A stretch of 64,000 nucleotides of DNA, from NCBI GenBank assembly GCA_034429215.1, contig DAOUGI010000006.1, positions 79,879-143,878 of the forward strand, given 5' to 3'. Positions 52,900 to 60,693 of this stretch are shown here, one piece after another (positions within the stretch are counted from its first letter, which is position 1; every line of letters begins with the position of its first letter). Below the pieces are notes generated by a model. It did no database searches and was not told the DNA's origin. It saw only the letters and a list, made by a program, of their open reading frames with translations. Position numbers and translations under genes: made by a program. Source of the DNA: JAFGOG01 sp034429215 (lineage in GTDB: Bacteria > Chloroflexota > Anaerolineae > JAAYZQ01).

Positions 52900-53952
52900 A
52901 TGGACAAACAAGAAACCAACCACTGCAAGCAGTGCTCGCAGCAGACATCCAGGGGAGAAGCGGCCGAGGGCCGGCTGGACCCCGTAGCGCAGGCAGCCCA
53001 ACAGATGATGATCCTGGCCGAGGTTCCGCCGTCCCCGCCGCACGGTCTGGCGCCGGGCAGGCAGCGGTTTCTGGCCGAGGCCGCGCGACTCCGAGCCGGA
53101 AGCAGGGGCAAGCCCCTGGGGTTGTCCCCTCGCCGCCGGCTTTTCGGGGGCGCCATGAAGCTGGCGACTGCCCTGGCTGTGATCGCCATCCTCTTTGGCG
53201 CTGTGGTAGGCACCACGCAGGCCGCCGCAGGCAGCCTGCCGGGACAGCCTTTGTACGGCGTCAAGCTTGCCACCGAGCAGATCCGCCTGGCATTTGCCGG
53301 CCAACCGGCAAACAGAGCTGCTGTGCAGCAGTCCCTCGCCGAGGAACGGCTGGACGAGATAGTAACCCTGCTGGAGAGGAAGCAAGCGGTAGGCCCCTCG
53401 GTCTCGACCCGCGCGACGAGACAGATGGAGCAAGCACTGGAAGCATCCGCTCAGTTGGAAGATGCGCCGGCGGCGCAGGCACTCCAGCGGTTGGCCGAAG
53501 CGGTCCGGCAGCGAGAACAGACAATGCTCGGCGCTTCCGGCGAGTCGATCGAGCCGCCGGTGCAGGAGATGCTGCGCCAAATGGAGCGGGTGCGCCAGGA
53601 GGCTCACCTTGGACAGGGCGACCCCGCCGGACTGCGCCACCGCCTGCGCCAGGGCACACCCACCGGTCCGACCGGCCAGCCAGGTCCGACCCAGACACCC
53701 CAGCCGCCGTCGTCGATCGGCACTCCGGGGCCGGCGCACACGCCGCAGGGCACGGGCATGCCCAACGATTCGCCTGGCCTCAGCGGAACGCCCGGCCAGG
53801 CGCCCGGGGCCGGCGCGACGTCGCAGCCTGCCGGCGGACCGCCGGCATCGCACACGCCCGGACCGGGCGCGACGTCACAGACCTCCGAGCCGCCCCACGG
53901 CTCGCACACGCCGGGTCCTGGGCAGGGAGGGAGCGGCGGAAACAAGCCGTGA
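52900..53952 (+). CDS. DUF5667-like membrane protein, probable anti-sigma factor
   Basis: This 350-residue protein has a cytoplasmic N-terminal part of ~85 residues with a CKQC pair, one transmembrane helix (LATALAVIAILFGAVVGTTQAAAG), then the DUF5667-type segment (SLPGQPLYGVKLATEQIRLAF) and helical coiled-coil-like repeats rich in Gln, Glu and Ala. A low-complexity Pro/Gly/Thr tail of about 110 residues ends the protein, with near-identical GAGATSQ and SHTPGPG units. The order after an ECF sigma gene suggests an anti-sigma role with an external sensing region. This is inferred from context. Confidence 0.8.
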   Translation: MDKQETNHCKQCSQQTSRGEAAEGRLDPVAQAAQQMMILAEVPPSPPHGLAPGRQRFLAEAARLRAGSRGKPLGLSPRRRLFGGAMKLATALAVIAILFGAVVGTTQAAAGSLPGQPLYGVKLATEQIRLAFAGQPANRAAVQQSLAEERLDEIVTLLERKQAVGPSVSTRATRQMEQALEASAQLEDAPAAQALQRLAEAVRQREQTMLGASGESIEPPVQEMLRQMERVRQEAHLGQGDPAGLRHRLRQGTPTGPTGQPGPTQTPQPPSSIGTPGPAHTPQGTGMPNDSPGLSGTPGQAPGAGATSQPAGGPPASHTPGPGATSQTSEPPHGSHTPGPGQGGSGGNKP

Positions 53953-54016
53953 GGCGTTCTGTTCAGCGGTTCGAACGCAACGTAACGACGAAAAAAGAGA
54001 TAAGGAGATATTGAAG

Positions 54017-54496
54017 ATGAAAAAGAGATGGACGCTTCTGATCCTTGTGGTCCTGGCAACACTGGTCGCCGCCGCTCCGGCGCTGGCTGCCGGTCCTGGC
54101 GGTCCTGGCGGTCAGCAGCAGCAGGGCGACCAGTATCAGCAGGCCAATCAAAACCAGCAGGGCAACCAGAACCAGCACCGCAACCAGGTCGGGGAGCCTC
54201 AGCTAAACAACCGGCAGATGTTTAGCCTGACCGGCACCATCACTGCACTCGGGACCGACTCGATCACCGTCCTGGTCCGCAACGGCAACCGCCTCGTCAA
54301 GCCCTACATTGGGCAGGAGCTGCTGGTACAGGTAACCGGCGCCACCCGCTACCGGCAGTGGACGGCGGACGGCTGCATCCCTATCACCTTCAAAGATCTG
54401 GGAGTTGGCGACGCGACGAGTATTCAGGGTACTGTGAGTGAAGAGGTATTCACCGCTGCACGGGTGACAGTAGACGTGCCCTGCTGCACTCCATAG
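54017..54496 (+). CDS. secreted Gln/Asn-rich protein with DUF5666-like domain
   Basis: This 159-residue protein starts at ATG 54017 with AAGGAG upstream; a longer frame upstream overlaps the previous gene and was not used. It has a signal peptide (LLILVVLATLVAAAPALA), then a ~35-residue Gln/Asn-rich region (QQQQGDQYQQANQNQQGNQ). A ~90-residue OB-like domain follows, with FSLTGTITALGTDSITVLV, as in DUF5666 proteins. It ends in VPCCTP. It is exported and lies in the sigma/anti-sigma transcription unit, so it may be a target or sensor part of that circuit. Confidence 0.8.
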   Translation: MKKRWTLLILVVLATLVAAAPALAAGPGGPGGQQQQGDQYQQANQNQQGNQNQHRNQVGEPQLNNRQMFSLTGTITALGTDSITVLVRNGNRLVKPYIGQELLVQVTGATRYRQWTADGCIPITFKDLGVGDATSIQGTVSEEVFTAARVTVDVPCCTP

Positions 54497-54508
54497 AGGG
54501 CTCCACAC

Positions 54509-54593
54509 CCCCTTGGGCAAGGGGATCCGAGACCCGCTAACCAAGACCGCTGAACCCATTTCACCCTGGTGAGTTTCCTGTCACCGGGGTGAA
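54509..54593. terminator. two hairpins between convergent genes
   Basis: CCCCTTG/CAAGGGG (54509-54515 and 54518-54524) is followed by a 13-bp stem with one mismatch (TTCACCCTGGTGA at 54560-54572 with TCACCGGGGTGAA at 54581-54593). They lie between the plus-strand secreted-protein gene and the minus-strand YgaP-like gene. Confidence 0.6.
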
Positions 54594-54624
54594 TTGGCGT
54601 CCGCCGGACTTGTCGCGGGTGGCC

Positions 54625-54855
54625 TCACTTGACAGCTTTGCGCAGAGCCGCACCCCCAAACGGCAGGCCAAAGAGCGGCGCAAAAAGGCACACGTCAAAA
54701 ACCCCGGCTGCCAAGGGCAGCAGGCCGACGATGGCCAGGACCCAGCCGCCTGTCCCCTTGACCAACAGCAGCCCGATCACGATCAGGATGATCCCGGCGA
54801 CTGCACGCGCTATGCGACCGGTCATGGACCCCAGAAACCCGAATGCCGCCTTCAT
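54625..54855 (-). CDS. small YgaP/DUF2892-like inner membrane protein
   Basis: This 76-residue protein begins with GSMTGRIARAVAGIILIVIGLLL and a second hydrophobic stretch WVLAIVGLLPLAAGVFDVCLFAPLFG, with the conserved G-x-C-x-x-AP-L-F/G pattern near the end. This is the two-helix DUF2892 layout (membrane part of YgaP), here without a rhodanese domain. The role is unknown; some relatives are linked to sulfur or stress. It is a single gene transcribed from the minus strand. Confidence 0.78.
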   Translation of the reverse strand: MKAAFGFLGSMTGRIARAVAGIILIVIGLLLVKGTGGWVLAIVGLLPLAAGVFDVCLFAPLFGLPFGGAALRKAVK

Positions 54856-55002
54856 ACTCGATTCTCCCTTTGTGGTAAGATAACCCCACGCGAATTATAC
54901 TTCAGATCAGGTGTCAGGTCAACATCTGCTCATAGAACTTGCATTACCCGGAACCTGTGCTATCATGAGCCCACAACGAGCACAGAAGAGGAGATGCCCC
55001 AC

Positions 55003-55557
55003 ATGAATCGCATTTCGGACTTGGCCAGACAAAGCCTCGACTGGCTCCAGCCCAAGACGTTGGAGCACCACTACGAGCTCCAGGCCGGGCCGGCCCAGCT
55101 CGCCACGCTCACCTTTCACTCAGCGTGGGGCACTCTGGCTACCGCCGAGACCGCCGACGGCACATGGACCTTCAAGCGGGTCGGCTTTATGAACCCGCGG
55201 GTGACCGTCCGTGTGGCCGGCTCGCCTGACAACCTGGCAGTCTATCAGCCCAAGTTCTGGGGTGACGGCACCCTGACGTTCGCCGATGGGACCGCCTTTC
55301 GCTGGCAGCCCACTAACTTCTGGGCCTCACAGTGGGCCTTTACCGGAGCAGGCGACACACCTCTGATCCGGTTCAAATCAGGCACGGAAAGGCAGAGGCT
55401 GTCGGACGTATTCAAGACCCAAGCCATCGTGGAGATCGAACCTAACGAATCGATCAAGCCATTCATGCCGCTGCTTGTCGCCCTGGGCATGTACCTGCTC
55501 ATACTCCACCAGCAGGATGCAGCGGGGGCCGTGGCGGCGACGACCGCCGTGACCTAG
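55003..55557 (+). CDS. conserved hypothetical beta-rich protein (184 aa)
   Basis: The start is ATG 55003, nine bases after GAGGAG; ATG 54994 directly abuts that ribosome site. The protein looks like a beta-barrel of short strands (HHYELQAGPAQLATLTFHS, GTLATAETADGTWTFKRVGFMNPRVTVR, GTLTFADGTAFRWQPTNFW) with one C-terminal hydrophobic helix (FMPLLVALGMYLLIL). The strand pattern resembles tubby/LURP-like phospholipid-binding folds, but I am not sure. Its stop shares the CTAG of the hypB stop on the other strand. Confidence 0.7.
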   Translation: MNRISDLARQSLDWLQPKTLEHHYELQAGPAQLATLTFHSAWGTLATAETADGTWTFKRVGFMNPRVTVRVAGSPDNLAVYQPKFWGDGTLTFADGTAFRWQPTNFWASQWAFTGAGDTPLIRFKSGTERQRLSDVFKTQAIVEIEPNESIKPFMPLLVALGMYLLILHQQDAAGAVAATTAVT

Positions 55558-56219
55558 ACGTCTGAGGCGCTTAACCCCTCCAGCCACGCCGCCCAGGCGG
55601 CGATCCCTTCGCCTGTCTTGCACGACACCTCGAACAGGGGAGCGCCGGCGTTGAGCGCCCGCACCGCCGTGCGGAATGCGACGGCGTCAAAGTCGATGTA
55701 GGGGGCCAGGTCGATCTTGTTCAGCACCAGCCCATCGGCCACGACAAAGATGCCGGGGTACTTGACCGGCTTATCATGGCCCTCGGGCACGCTGGCCACC
55801 ACCACCTTCGCCTGCTCTCCCAGGGCAAAGCCGCTGGGGCAGACCAGGTTGCCTACATTCTCGATCAGCAGCAGGTCGATCCGGTCCAGCGGCAGCTGCT
55901 CCAGCGCCCACCTCACCTGGGGCGCGTCAAGGTGACAGCCGCCGCCGGTGTTGATCTGCACCACCGGCGTGCCCGTCTCGGCCACCTTGTCGGCGTCCAC
56001 CCGGCCGGCCAGGTCGCCCTCGATGACGCCCGCCCGCCGCCCTTGTAGCGCCGCGATGGTGCGCAGGATGAGACTGGTCTTGCCCGCGCCCGGCGAGGCC
56101 ATGACGTTGACCGCCACCACGCCGTGCGCCCGCAGCAGCTCCCGGTTGTCGAGCGCTATCCGGTCGTTGGCGCTCAGGATCTGTTCCAGCACCGGTAGCT
56201 CCATCTCGCCCTCACTCAA
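55554..56219 (-). CDS. hypB: hydrogenase nickel incorporation GTPase HypB
   Basis: HypB is the GTPase that helps place nickel into the [NiFe]-hydrogenase large subunit. This 221-residue protein has P-loop ASPGAGKT at 41-48, the metal-site region ENVGNLVCPSGF with the conserved Cys, and NKIDLAPY (guanine specificity). It lacks the N-terminal His-rich or CXXCGC extension. It overlaps hypA by eight bases. No hydrogenase structural or other hyp gene is in the window. Confidence 0.93.
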   Translation of the reverse strand: MSEGEMELPVLEQILSANDRIALDNRELLRAHGVVAVNVMASPGAGKTSLILRTIAALQGRRAGVIEGDLAGRVDADKVAETGTPVVQINTGGGCHLDAPQVRWALEQLPLDRIDLLLIENVGNLVCPSGFALGEQAKVVVASVPEGHDKPVKYPGIFVVADGLVLNKIDLAPYIDFDAVAFRTAVRALNAGAPLFEVSCKTGEGIAAWAAWLEGLSASDV

Positions 56220-56556
56220 CCTCGATGCTCGCTACGAAAAACTCTTTGCCGGCAATCACCTCGCCGCCCAGCGCCTCGCACTGCGGGCAGGTCCAGATCC
56301 GGCTGTCGGGGGGCGCATACTCGGCACCGCACTGGCCGCAGCGGACCCGCGCCGCGATCCGCTCGATCGCCAGCCGGGCGCCGTCGGCCAGGGTTCCCTT
56401 GGACAGGTAATCGAAATAGAACTGGATCGAGTCGGGCACAAAGCCGGTCAGCTCACCGATGGTCAGGTTGATGGCCAGGATGCGCTTTGCGCCGCCCTGC
56501 TTGGCATGGCGCAGAGCGATCTCCAGGATGCTTTGGGTTACGGGCAGTTCGTGCAT
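56212..56556 (-). CDS. hypA: hydrogenase maturation nickel metallochaperone HypA
   Basis: HypA is a small nickel and zinc protein that delivers nickel with HypB. The true start is ATG 56556, because HypA must begin Met-His-Glu (MHELPVTQSILE): His2 and the N-terminus bind nickel. The open frame upstream adds MAA and would destroy this. The zinc site is made of CGQC and CPQC. The 114-residue length is normal. A -10 box ends seven bases before the ATG, so the transcript is probably leaderless. Confidence 0.94.
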   Translation of the reverse strand: MHELPVTQSILEIALRHAKQGGAKRILAINLTIGELTGFVPDSIQFYFDYLSKGTLADGARLAIERIAARVRCGQCGAEYAPPDSRIWTCPQCEALGGEVIAGKEFFVASIEVE

Positions 56557-56563
56557 GGCTGCC

Positions 56564-56571
56564 ATTATAGC
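56564..56571 (-). promoter_or_regulatory. extended -10 box, leaderless hypAB transcript
   Basis: On the minus strand TGC-TATAAT lies with TATAAT at 56569-56564, seven bases upstream of the hypA ATG. There is no room for a ribosome site. Confidence 0.6.
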
Positions 56572-56574
56572 ACA

Positions 56575-56606
56575 GACCTGACAGGTTTGGGAAAACCTGC
56601 CAGGTC
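56575..56606. repeat. dispersed palindrome GACCTGACAGGTTT
   Basis: Arms of 14 bases (56575-56588 and 56593-56606) pair at 13 positions with a short loop. It lies upstream of hypA and next to the 3' end of the cytochrome lipoprotein gene, where it may terminate the latter. Confidence 0.5.
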
Positions 56607-56635
56607 CGTGGAAAACTAGGTAACGCTAGCGCGCG

Positions 56636-58852
56636 TTAGGGCCGGGCGAACTTGGTCACGTCTCCGCCCAGATCTTCGATGCTGTCGTAGATAACCTGGA
56701 TAGCATACTTGGCGTTGTGGGCCCCGGCGCCAGGGTTCTTGCGGAAGAAGTTTAAGTTGTAGGCGGCCTTGAGCAGGCGAGGCGTCCAGGTGGAGTAGCC
56801 TATGGCCGCTCCATCCTTCTCGTCTGCCTTGTCGTCACCGTCGGCGTCCACAAACCAGTAAGGATAGGCGTCGGGGTTGTAGGTGATGCCGGTGCCAACC
56901 GTGCTCTTGGCGTATGCCTGGATCTCAGCGTACAGGACATTGCGCAGCTCTCGGTATTCATTGCGAATGCCTTCTTTGACATCGCCGTTGCCGTTAAAGT
57001 CAACGGTGGAGGTGGGCATGCGAATGTCATCTACTTCGACGTCGCCGTGGCACGTCTTGCACTGATCTTCCAGGACCGTTCCAGTATGGACGTCATGGCA
57101 GCCTACGCAGCCCGACTGGCCGTCGACCGGCATGTGCGTGTTGGCGCCAAGATAGGTCTTGCCGTCATACTCGTAAAAGCCCTGAGCATCGGTGCCGAAC
57201 CACACCGCGCCAATGCCGAGATAGTGGGCATTGAGGAAGCGCTGGCCCTCGATGACGGTATCCGGGTCCTTGTCGGCCACAGCCTTGTCCACCTGGACCT
57301 TCGATTGGCGGCCCTGGTGGCACTCCAGGCACAGGTTGCTGGCAGCGGTCTCAAACGCAACTGACTTGCCGCTGGGCAGCTTGACCTCAGTCACCTCGTA
57401 GAGGGCCGGCCAGGCAGCCGTGTTGTGGCAGGTCGAGCACTGCATGCTGCTTGACTGCGGCATGGCGACGTTGGCCGCGTTCTCGATGAACTGCGGCACA
57501 CCCTCGGCCTGGTGGCACTTGACACAGCCACCCTCGACTGCCGGTTCTTCGTCCCAGTGGCGCCACGCCTCGGCCGACGCATCAAAGTGGCCAAAGTCGT
57601 TGCGGTTCATCGCCTCCATGTCGATCGGGGCCGCCAGCTTGGTGTTCAGGTCCTCGATCGAGTCGTACAGCAGCTCGATGATGTACTTGCCGTTGTGCGC
57701 GTAGGCGCCCGTGTCCTTGAGCGAGAACTGGTAGTTGTAGGCGGCCTTGGACAGGCGGCCGGTCCAGCCTTTGTAGGCTTTCTCGCCTTCGTCCACCTTG
57801 CCGTTGGCATTGTCGTCGCCAAACCAGTAGGGATAGGCAGCCTCATCGTAGGCGATGGCTTGCGTGGACACCTCGGTGGCGTACAACTGCATGGCCTTGA
57901 ACAAGCTCTCCTGCAGGCCCTGGACCTCGTAGTAGACGCCCTCTTCGACGTCGCCGTCGCCGTCATAGTCCACCAGCGAGCCGGCCTCACGGATATCCCG
58001 CGCATCTTCGGCGGTCTCGATCTCGTGGCAGTAGCAGCCTTCCACCTTGAGCTCCAGTGTGTGCGAGTCGTGGCAGTCGACGCAGGTGTCGATTCCGGGC
58101 TCGTGCTCGAACTTGACGTCGTACAGCTTGCCGGCATACTCGTAGCCACCCTTCACCTCAGCCCCATACAGGGTCGCAGCCGCAGCCTTGTAGTGGACGT
58201 TGCTGAAGGTGATCTTGGGGCTGACCGTGTCGTCGTCCGCCACACCCGAATCTAGGATCTTTTTGTCAACCTGGACCGCCGACGCGCGGCCCTGGTGGCA
58301 GACCAAGCACCGGTTCTCCGGGCCTTCGACGGTCAGGGTGATGCCAGACGGGAACGGTATGACGCTGAATGCCGACGCCGCTTCGTTGTGGCAGGCGTTG
58401 CAGGTGATGACCTCGCCAACCGGCGCGGCCTTGTCTACGACGCCAACCGCGCTGCCGTCAGCTCCGACATAGTCCATAAAGCCGGTGCTGCTGTGGCAAT
58501 TCGCGCAGCCGGTCGGGGTCTCTTTCGGATCTTCCTCATTCCAATGGATGAACGCCTCGGCCTCTGCGTTGGCGTGGGCCGAAGCAGTCCATTCTTCCTG
58601 GTAAGGGCAGGACGCAGCCGTCGTCTCGCCGGCTGCCGGCTCAGGACAGGTCGGGCACGCTTCCGGGGCTGGGCATGCTTCCGCGGTTGGGCACGCCGCC
58701 GCCTCCGGGCAGGTCGGGCAGGTCTCGCACGTAGGGCACGTCTCGCACGGCGCCGACGTCGGGCACGGCGTGGACCCGCTGTCACATGCCGTCATGACCA
58801 GGATCAGCAGCGCCAAGGCTGCTATGACTGGCACCAATCTTTTCCACTGCAT
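56636..58852 (-). CDS. multihaem cytochrome c lipoprotein with internal duplication
   Basis: This 738-residue protein starts at ATG 58852 with AAAGGAGGAG upstream. The signal ends in LVMTAC with C23 as the lipobox cysteine. A Cys-rich stalk (repeats of CPTC/CETC/CPTAEAC) of about 45 residues follows. Two homologous halves come next. Half 1 has CANCH, CNACH, CLVCH, CVDCH and a shortened CYCH; half 2 has CVKCH, CSTCH, CLECH, CVGCH and CKTCH, so nine regular haem sites and one abnormal one. Each half carries Asp-rich calcium-loop-like segments (DYDGDGDVEEG, DFNGNGDVKEG) and ends in AHNxKYxIxxxYDSIEDL. It is a surface electron-transfer candidate. Confidence 0.9.
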   Translation of the reverse strand: MQWKRLVPVIAALALLILVMTACDSGSTPCPTSAPCETCPTCETCPTCPEAAACPTAEACPAPEACPTCPEPAAGETTAASCPYQEEWTASAHANAEAEAFIHWNEEDPKETPTGCANCHSSTGFMDYVGADGSAVGVVDKAAPVGEVITCNACHNEAASAFSVIPFPSGITLTVEGPENRCLVCHQGRASAVQVDKKILDSGVADDDTVSPKITFSNVHYKAAAATLYGAEVKGGYEYAGKLYDVKFEHEPGIDTCVDCHDSHTLELKVEGCYCHEIETAEDARDIREAGSLVDYDGDGDVEEGVYYEVQGLQESLFKAMQLYATEVSTQAIAYDEAAYPYWFGDDNANGKVDEGEKAYKGWTGRLSKAAYNYQFSLKDTGAYAHNGKYIIELLYDSIEDLNTKLAAPIDMEAMNRNDFGHFDASAEAWRHWDEEPAVEGGCVKCHQAEGVPQFIENAANVAMPQSSSMQCSTCHNTAAWPALYEVTEVKLPSGKSVAFETAASNLCLECHQGRQSKVQVDKAVADKDPDTVIEGQRFLNAHYLGIGAVWFGTDAQGFYEYDGKTYLGANTHMPVDGQSGCVGCHDVHTGTVLEDQCKTCHGDVEVDDIRMPTSTVDFNGNGDVKEGIRNEYRELRNVLYAEIQAYAKSTVGTGITYNPDAYPYWFVDADGDDKADEKDGAAIGYSTWTPRLLKAAYNLNFFRKNPGAGAHNAKYAIQVIYDSIEDLGGDVTKFARP

Positions 58853-59060
58853 TGTGATACTCCTCCTTTTTGGATCCGTCTTTACACCGGTGTACAATCT
58901 ATTCTTCCAACTCTGAAAGCTGACTCGCAAGAATCGGTTTGGTGCCCTGTTTCCACCCCCCTTCGGGCCAAGATGGTTATGGCAAGCGCACGCAAGAACG
59001 CACAGCGTTGACTCACAACCCTGCTCTTGCAGTATACCCCCATTCGGTGCCCTGATACAA

Positions 59061-59091
59061 CTGACATTTGTCCCCACTTACTTGGGACATT
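59061..59091. promoter_or_regulatory. candidate operator (copy B), shared with 52152-52182
   Basis: CTGACA-N2-TGTCCCCACTT-N5-GGACATT, the same 24 specified positions and spacing as copy A. It ends eight bases before the -35 box of the kinase gene promoter, a typical activator position, and about 210 bases from the cytochrome lipoprotein start. Confidence 0.55.
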
Positions 59092-59098
59092 CCGGCAA

Positions 59099-59127
59099 TT
59101 GCCATCCGGCTGCCCCCGTGTTATAAT
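59099..59127 (+). promoter_or_regulatory. promoter of the histidine kinase/response regulator operon
   Basis: TTGCCA (59099-59104), 17 bases, TATAAT (59122-59127). Confidence 0.65.
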
Positions 59128-59190
59128 CTGTAGGTTCTCCCTTTGGGTGAACCCCGAAACCTGTTCGGGCTTCTTTGGGAGTCAAGGCCT

Positions 59191-60693
59191 ATGCCAACCC
59201 AGGTACTGGAAGTTGACTGGATAATCTTATACTTTACCTACGGCCTGGTCTTTTTCGTCATGGGCCTGATCACCGGGTTCCAATCACGGCGGCACAGCCA
59301 GCTAGAGCTGGCCCGCGCCCTCCCTTGGCTGGCGGGCTTTGGCCTGACCCACGGCCTCGTCGAATGGGGCTATATTTTTATCCCGCTCCAGGCACAGCAC
59401 CTGTATGGCGCCACGTCATTGTCAGGCTTTGACCTGCTCAACTATATCTTTGTCCCCCTCCAGGCACAATACAGCCTGCCGCCTCTGGTCGTGCTGATGG
59501 TCGTCGCCCACCTACTACTTCTGGCAGTGTCATTCTGTTGCCTGTTCCAGTTCGGCATAGAGTTGATCCTGCCCCTTTTCCCCCACCAACGCTGGCTGCG
59601 GGCTGTGCCGGGCGCTATCTTGCTCCTGTGGGCCATCGGCCTCATTCTCCGGGGGGCGCTACTGTCCGAGCCGTTGAACGCCCTGGTGGCCGTCGGCGAC
59701 GCCTGCAGCCGTTACCTTCTCTGCTTTCCCGGCGCCATCCTGGCCTGCCTGGGCCTGATCCACCAGGCGCGCCAGGTGCGGGCCACGGGGCTGCCGCGCA
59801 TTGCCACCCACCTCACCGGGGCGGCAGTGGCCTTTTCAATCTATGCCCTGTGCGGGGGGCTGCTCGTGCCCGAGGCGCCCTTTTTCCCGGCAAATTGGCT
59901 TAACTACCCACTTCTGATGCGGATGATCGGCATTCCGGCGCCCGTCTTTCGCTCAGTGTGTGGGCTGGCAATAGCGTTCTTTGTCGTCCGCAGCCTGGAC
60001 ATATTCGAGGTCGAAACCGACAGCCTGATCGCCGACATGGAACAGGAACGTATCCTGGCCGCCGACCGGGGGCGGATCGGCCGCGAGCTGCACGATGGCG
60101 TCATCCAGAACATCTACTCGGCCGGCCTGGTCTTGGAAGACGCCGAACACCTGCTCGCTCAAGACCCTGGCCTGGCCCAGGAACGGCTTCACACCGTGAT
60201 GGGCACCCTCAACCAGACGATCGACGAAATCCGCAGCTATATCTTTGAGCTTCAACCTCCTCAGCTTTGCGAGCTGCAGGCTGGGTTACGGAGCCTGGTC
60301 CGCAACCTGCGGCGTGATACGATGTTGGAGATCGATTTCCAGATCACGGAACGCTGCCCGCACCAAGCGACGCCGCAGCAGGTAGCTCATCTCACCCAGA
60401 TCGCCCGCGAAGCACTGCGCAATGTAGTACAGCACGCCGACGCCCATCACGTCGTGGTCAGCCTGTACTGCGATGACGGCCAGGTACGCTTGACGGTAAC
60501 CGACGACGGCAAGGGCATGGATCCGGCTTCGCCGGGCGGCCTCGGCCGGCGGGGGTGGGGCATTGCCAACATGCGGACGCGGGCCGAGCTGATGGGTGGG
60601 CAATTCACCCTCGACAGCGCGCCGGGCGAGGGCGTGCGCCTGGCCGTGACCGCGCCGTATAACAACGGGCGTGAGCGCTCGGGAACGAGATGA
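59191..60693 (+). CDS. membrane-bound NarL-type sensor histidine kinase
   Basis: This 500-residue kinase has about seven to eight hydrophobic helices in its first ~270 residues, which form the sensor without a large outer loop. A short linker leads to a HisKA_3 domain (IGRELHDGVIQNIYSAGL, with the phospho-accepting His) and a HATPase domain (AREALRNVVQHADA, VTDDGKGMD, GIANMRTRAELMGG). ATG 59191 is chosen because GGGAG precedes it; ATG 59143 is also in frame. The response-regulator gene overlaps its stop. The divergent cytochrome gene is a likely target. Confidence 0.9.
   Translation: MPTQVLEVDWIILYFTYGLVFFVMGLITGFQSRRHSQLELARALPWLAGFGLTHGLVEWGYIFIPLQAQHLYGATSLSGFDLLNYIFVPLQAQYSLPPLVVLMVVAHLLLLAVSFCCLFQFGIELILPLFPHQRWLRAVPGAILLLWAIGLILRGALLSEPLNALVAVGDACSRYLLCFPGAILACLGLIHQARQVRATGLPRIATHLTGAAVAFSIYALCGGLLVPEAPFFPANWLNYPLLMRMIGIPAPVFRSVCGLAIAFFVVRSLDIFEVETDSLIADMEQERILAADRGRIGRELHDGVIQNIYSAGLVLEDAEHLLAQDPGLAQERLHTVMGTLNQTIDEIRSYIFELQPPQLCELQAGLRSLVRNLRRDTMLEIDFQITERCPHQATPQQVAHLTQIAREALRNVVQHADAHHVVVSLYCDDGQVRLTVTDDGKGMDPASPGGLGRRGWGIANMRTRAELMGGQFTLDSAPGEGVRLAVTAPYNNGRERSGTR

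Larger units (their letters stand above)
58853..59190. other. divergent regulatory region: cytochrome lipoprotein / histidine kinase
   Basis: About 340 bases without a gene. It holds the candidate operator at 59061-59091 and the plus-strand promoter at 59099-59127. The lipoprotein promoter on the minus strand was not assigned. A longer minus-strand frame reaches 59077, but signal peptide and ribosome site place the start at 58852. Confidence 0.5.

Noticed and set aside
53462..54016. Upstream extension of the secreted Gln/Asn-rich protein
   Set aside because: The frame is open but overlaps the anti-sigma gene in another frame and is Arg/Pro-rich. The ATG at 54017 has a ribosome site and a signal peptide.
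58853..59077. N-terminal extension of the cytochrome lipoprotein to 59077
   Set aside because: It would place 75 residues before a clear lipoprotein signal sequence and coding sequence over the divergent regulatory region.
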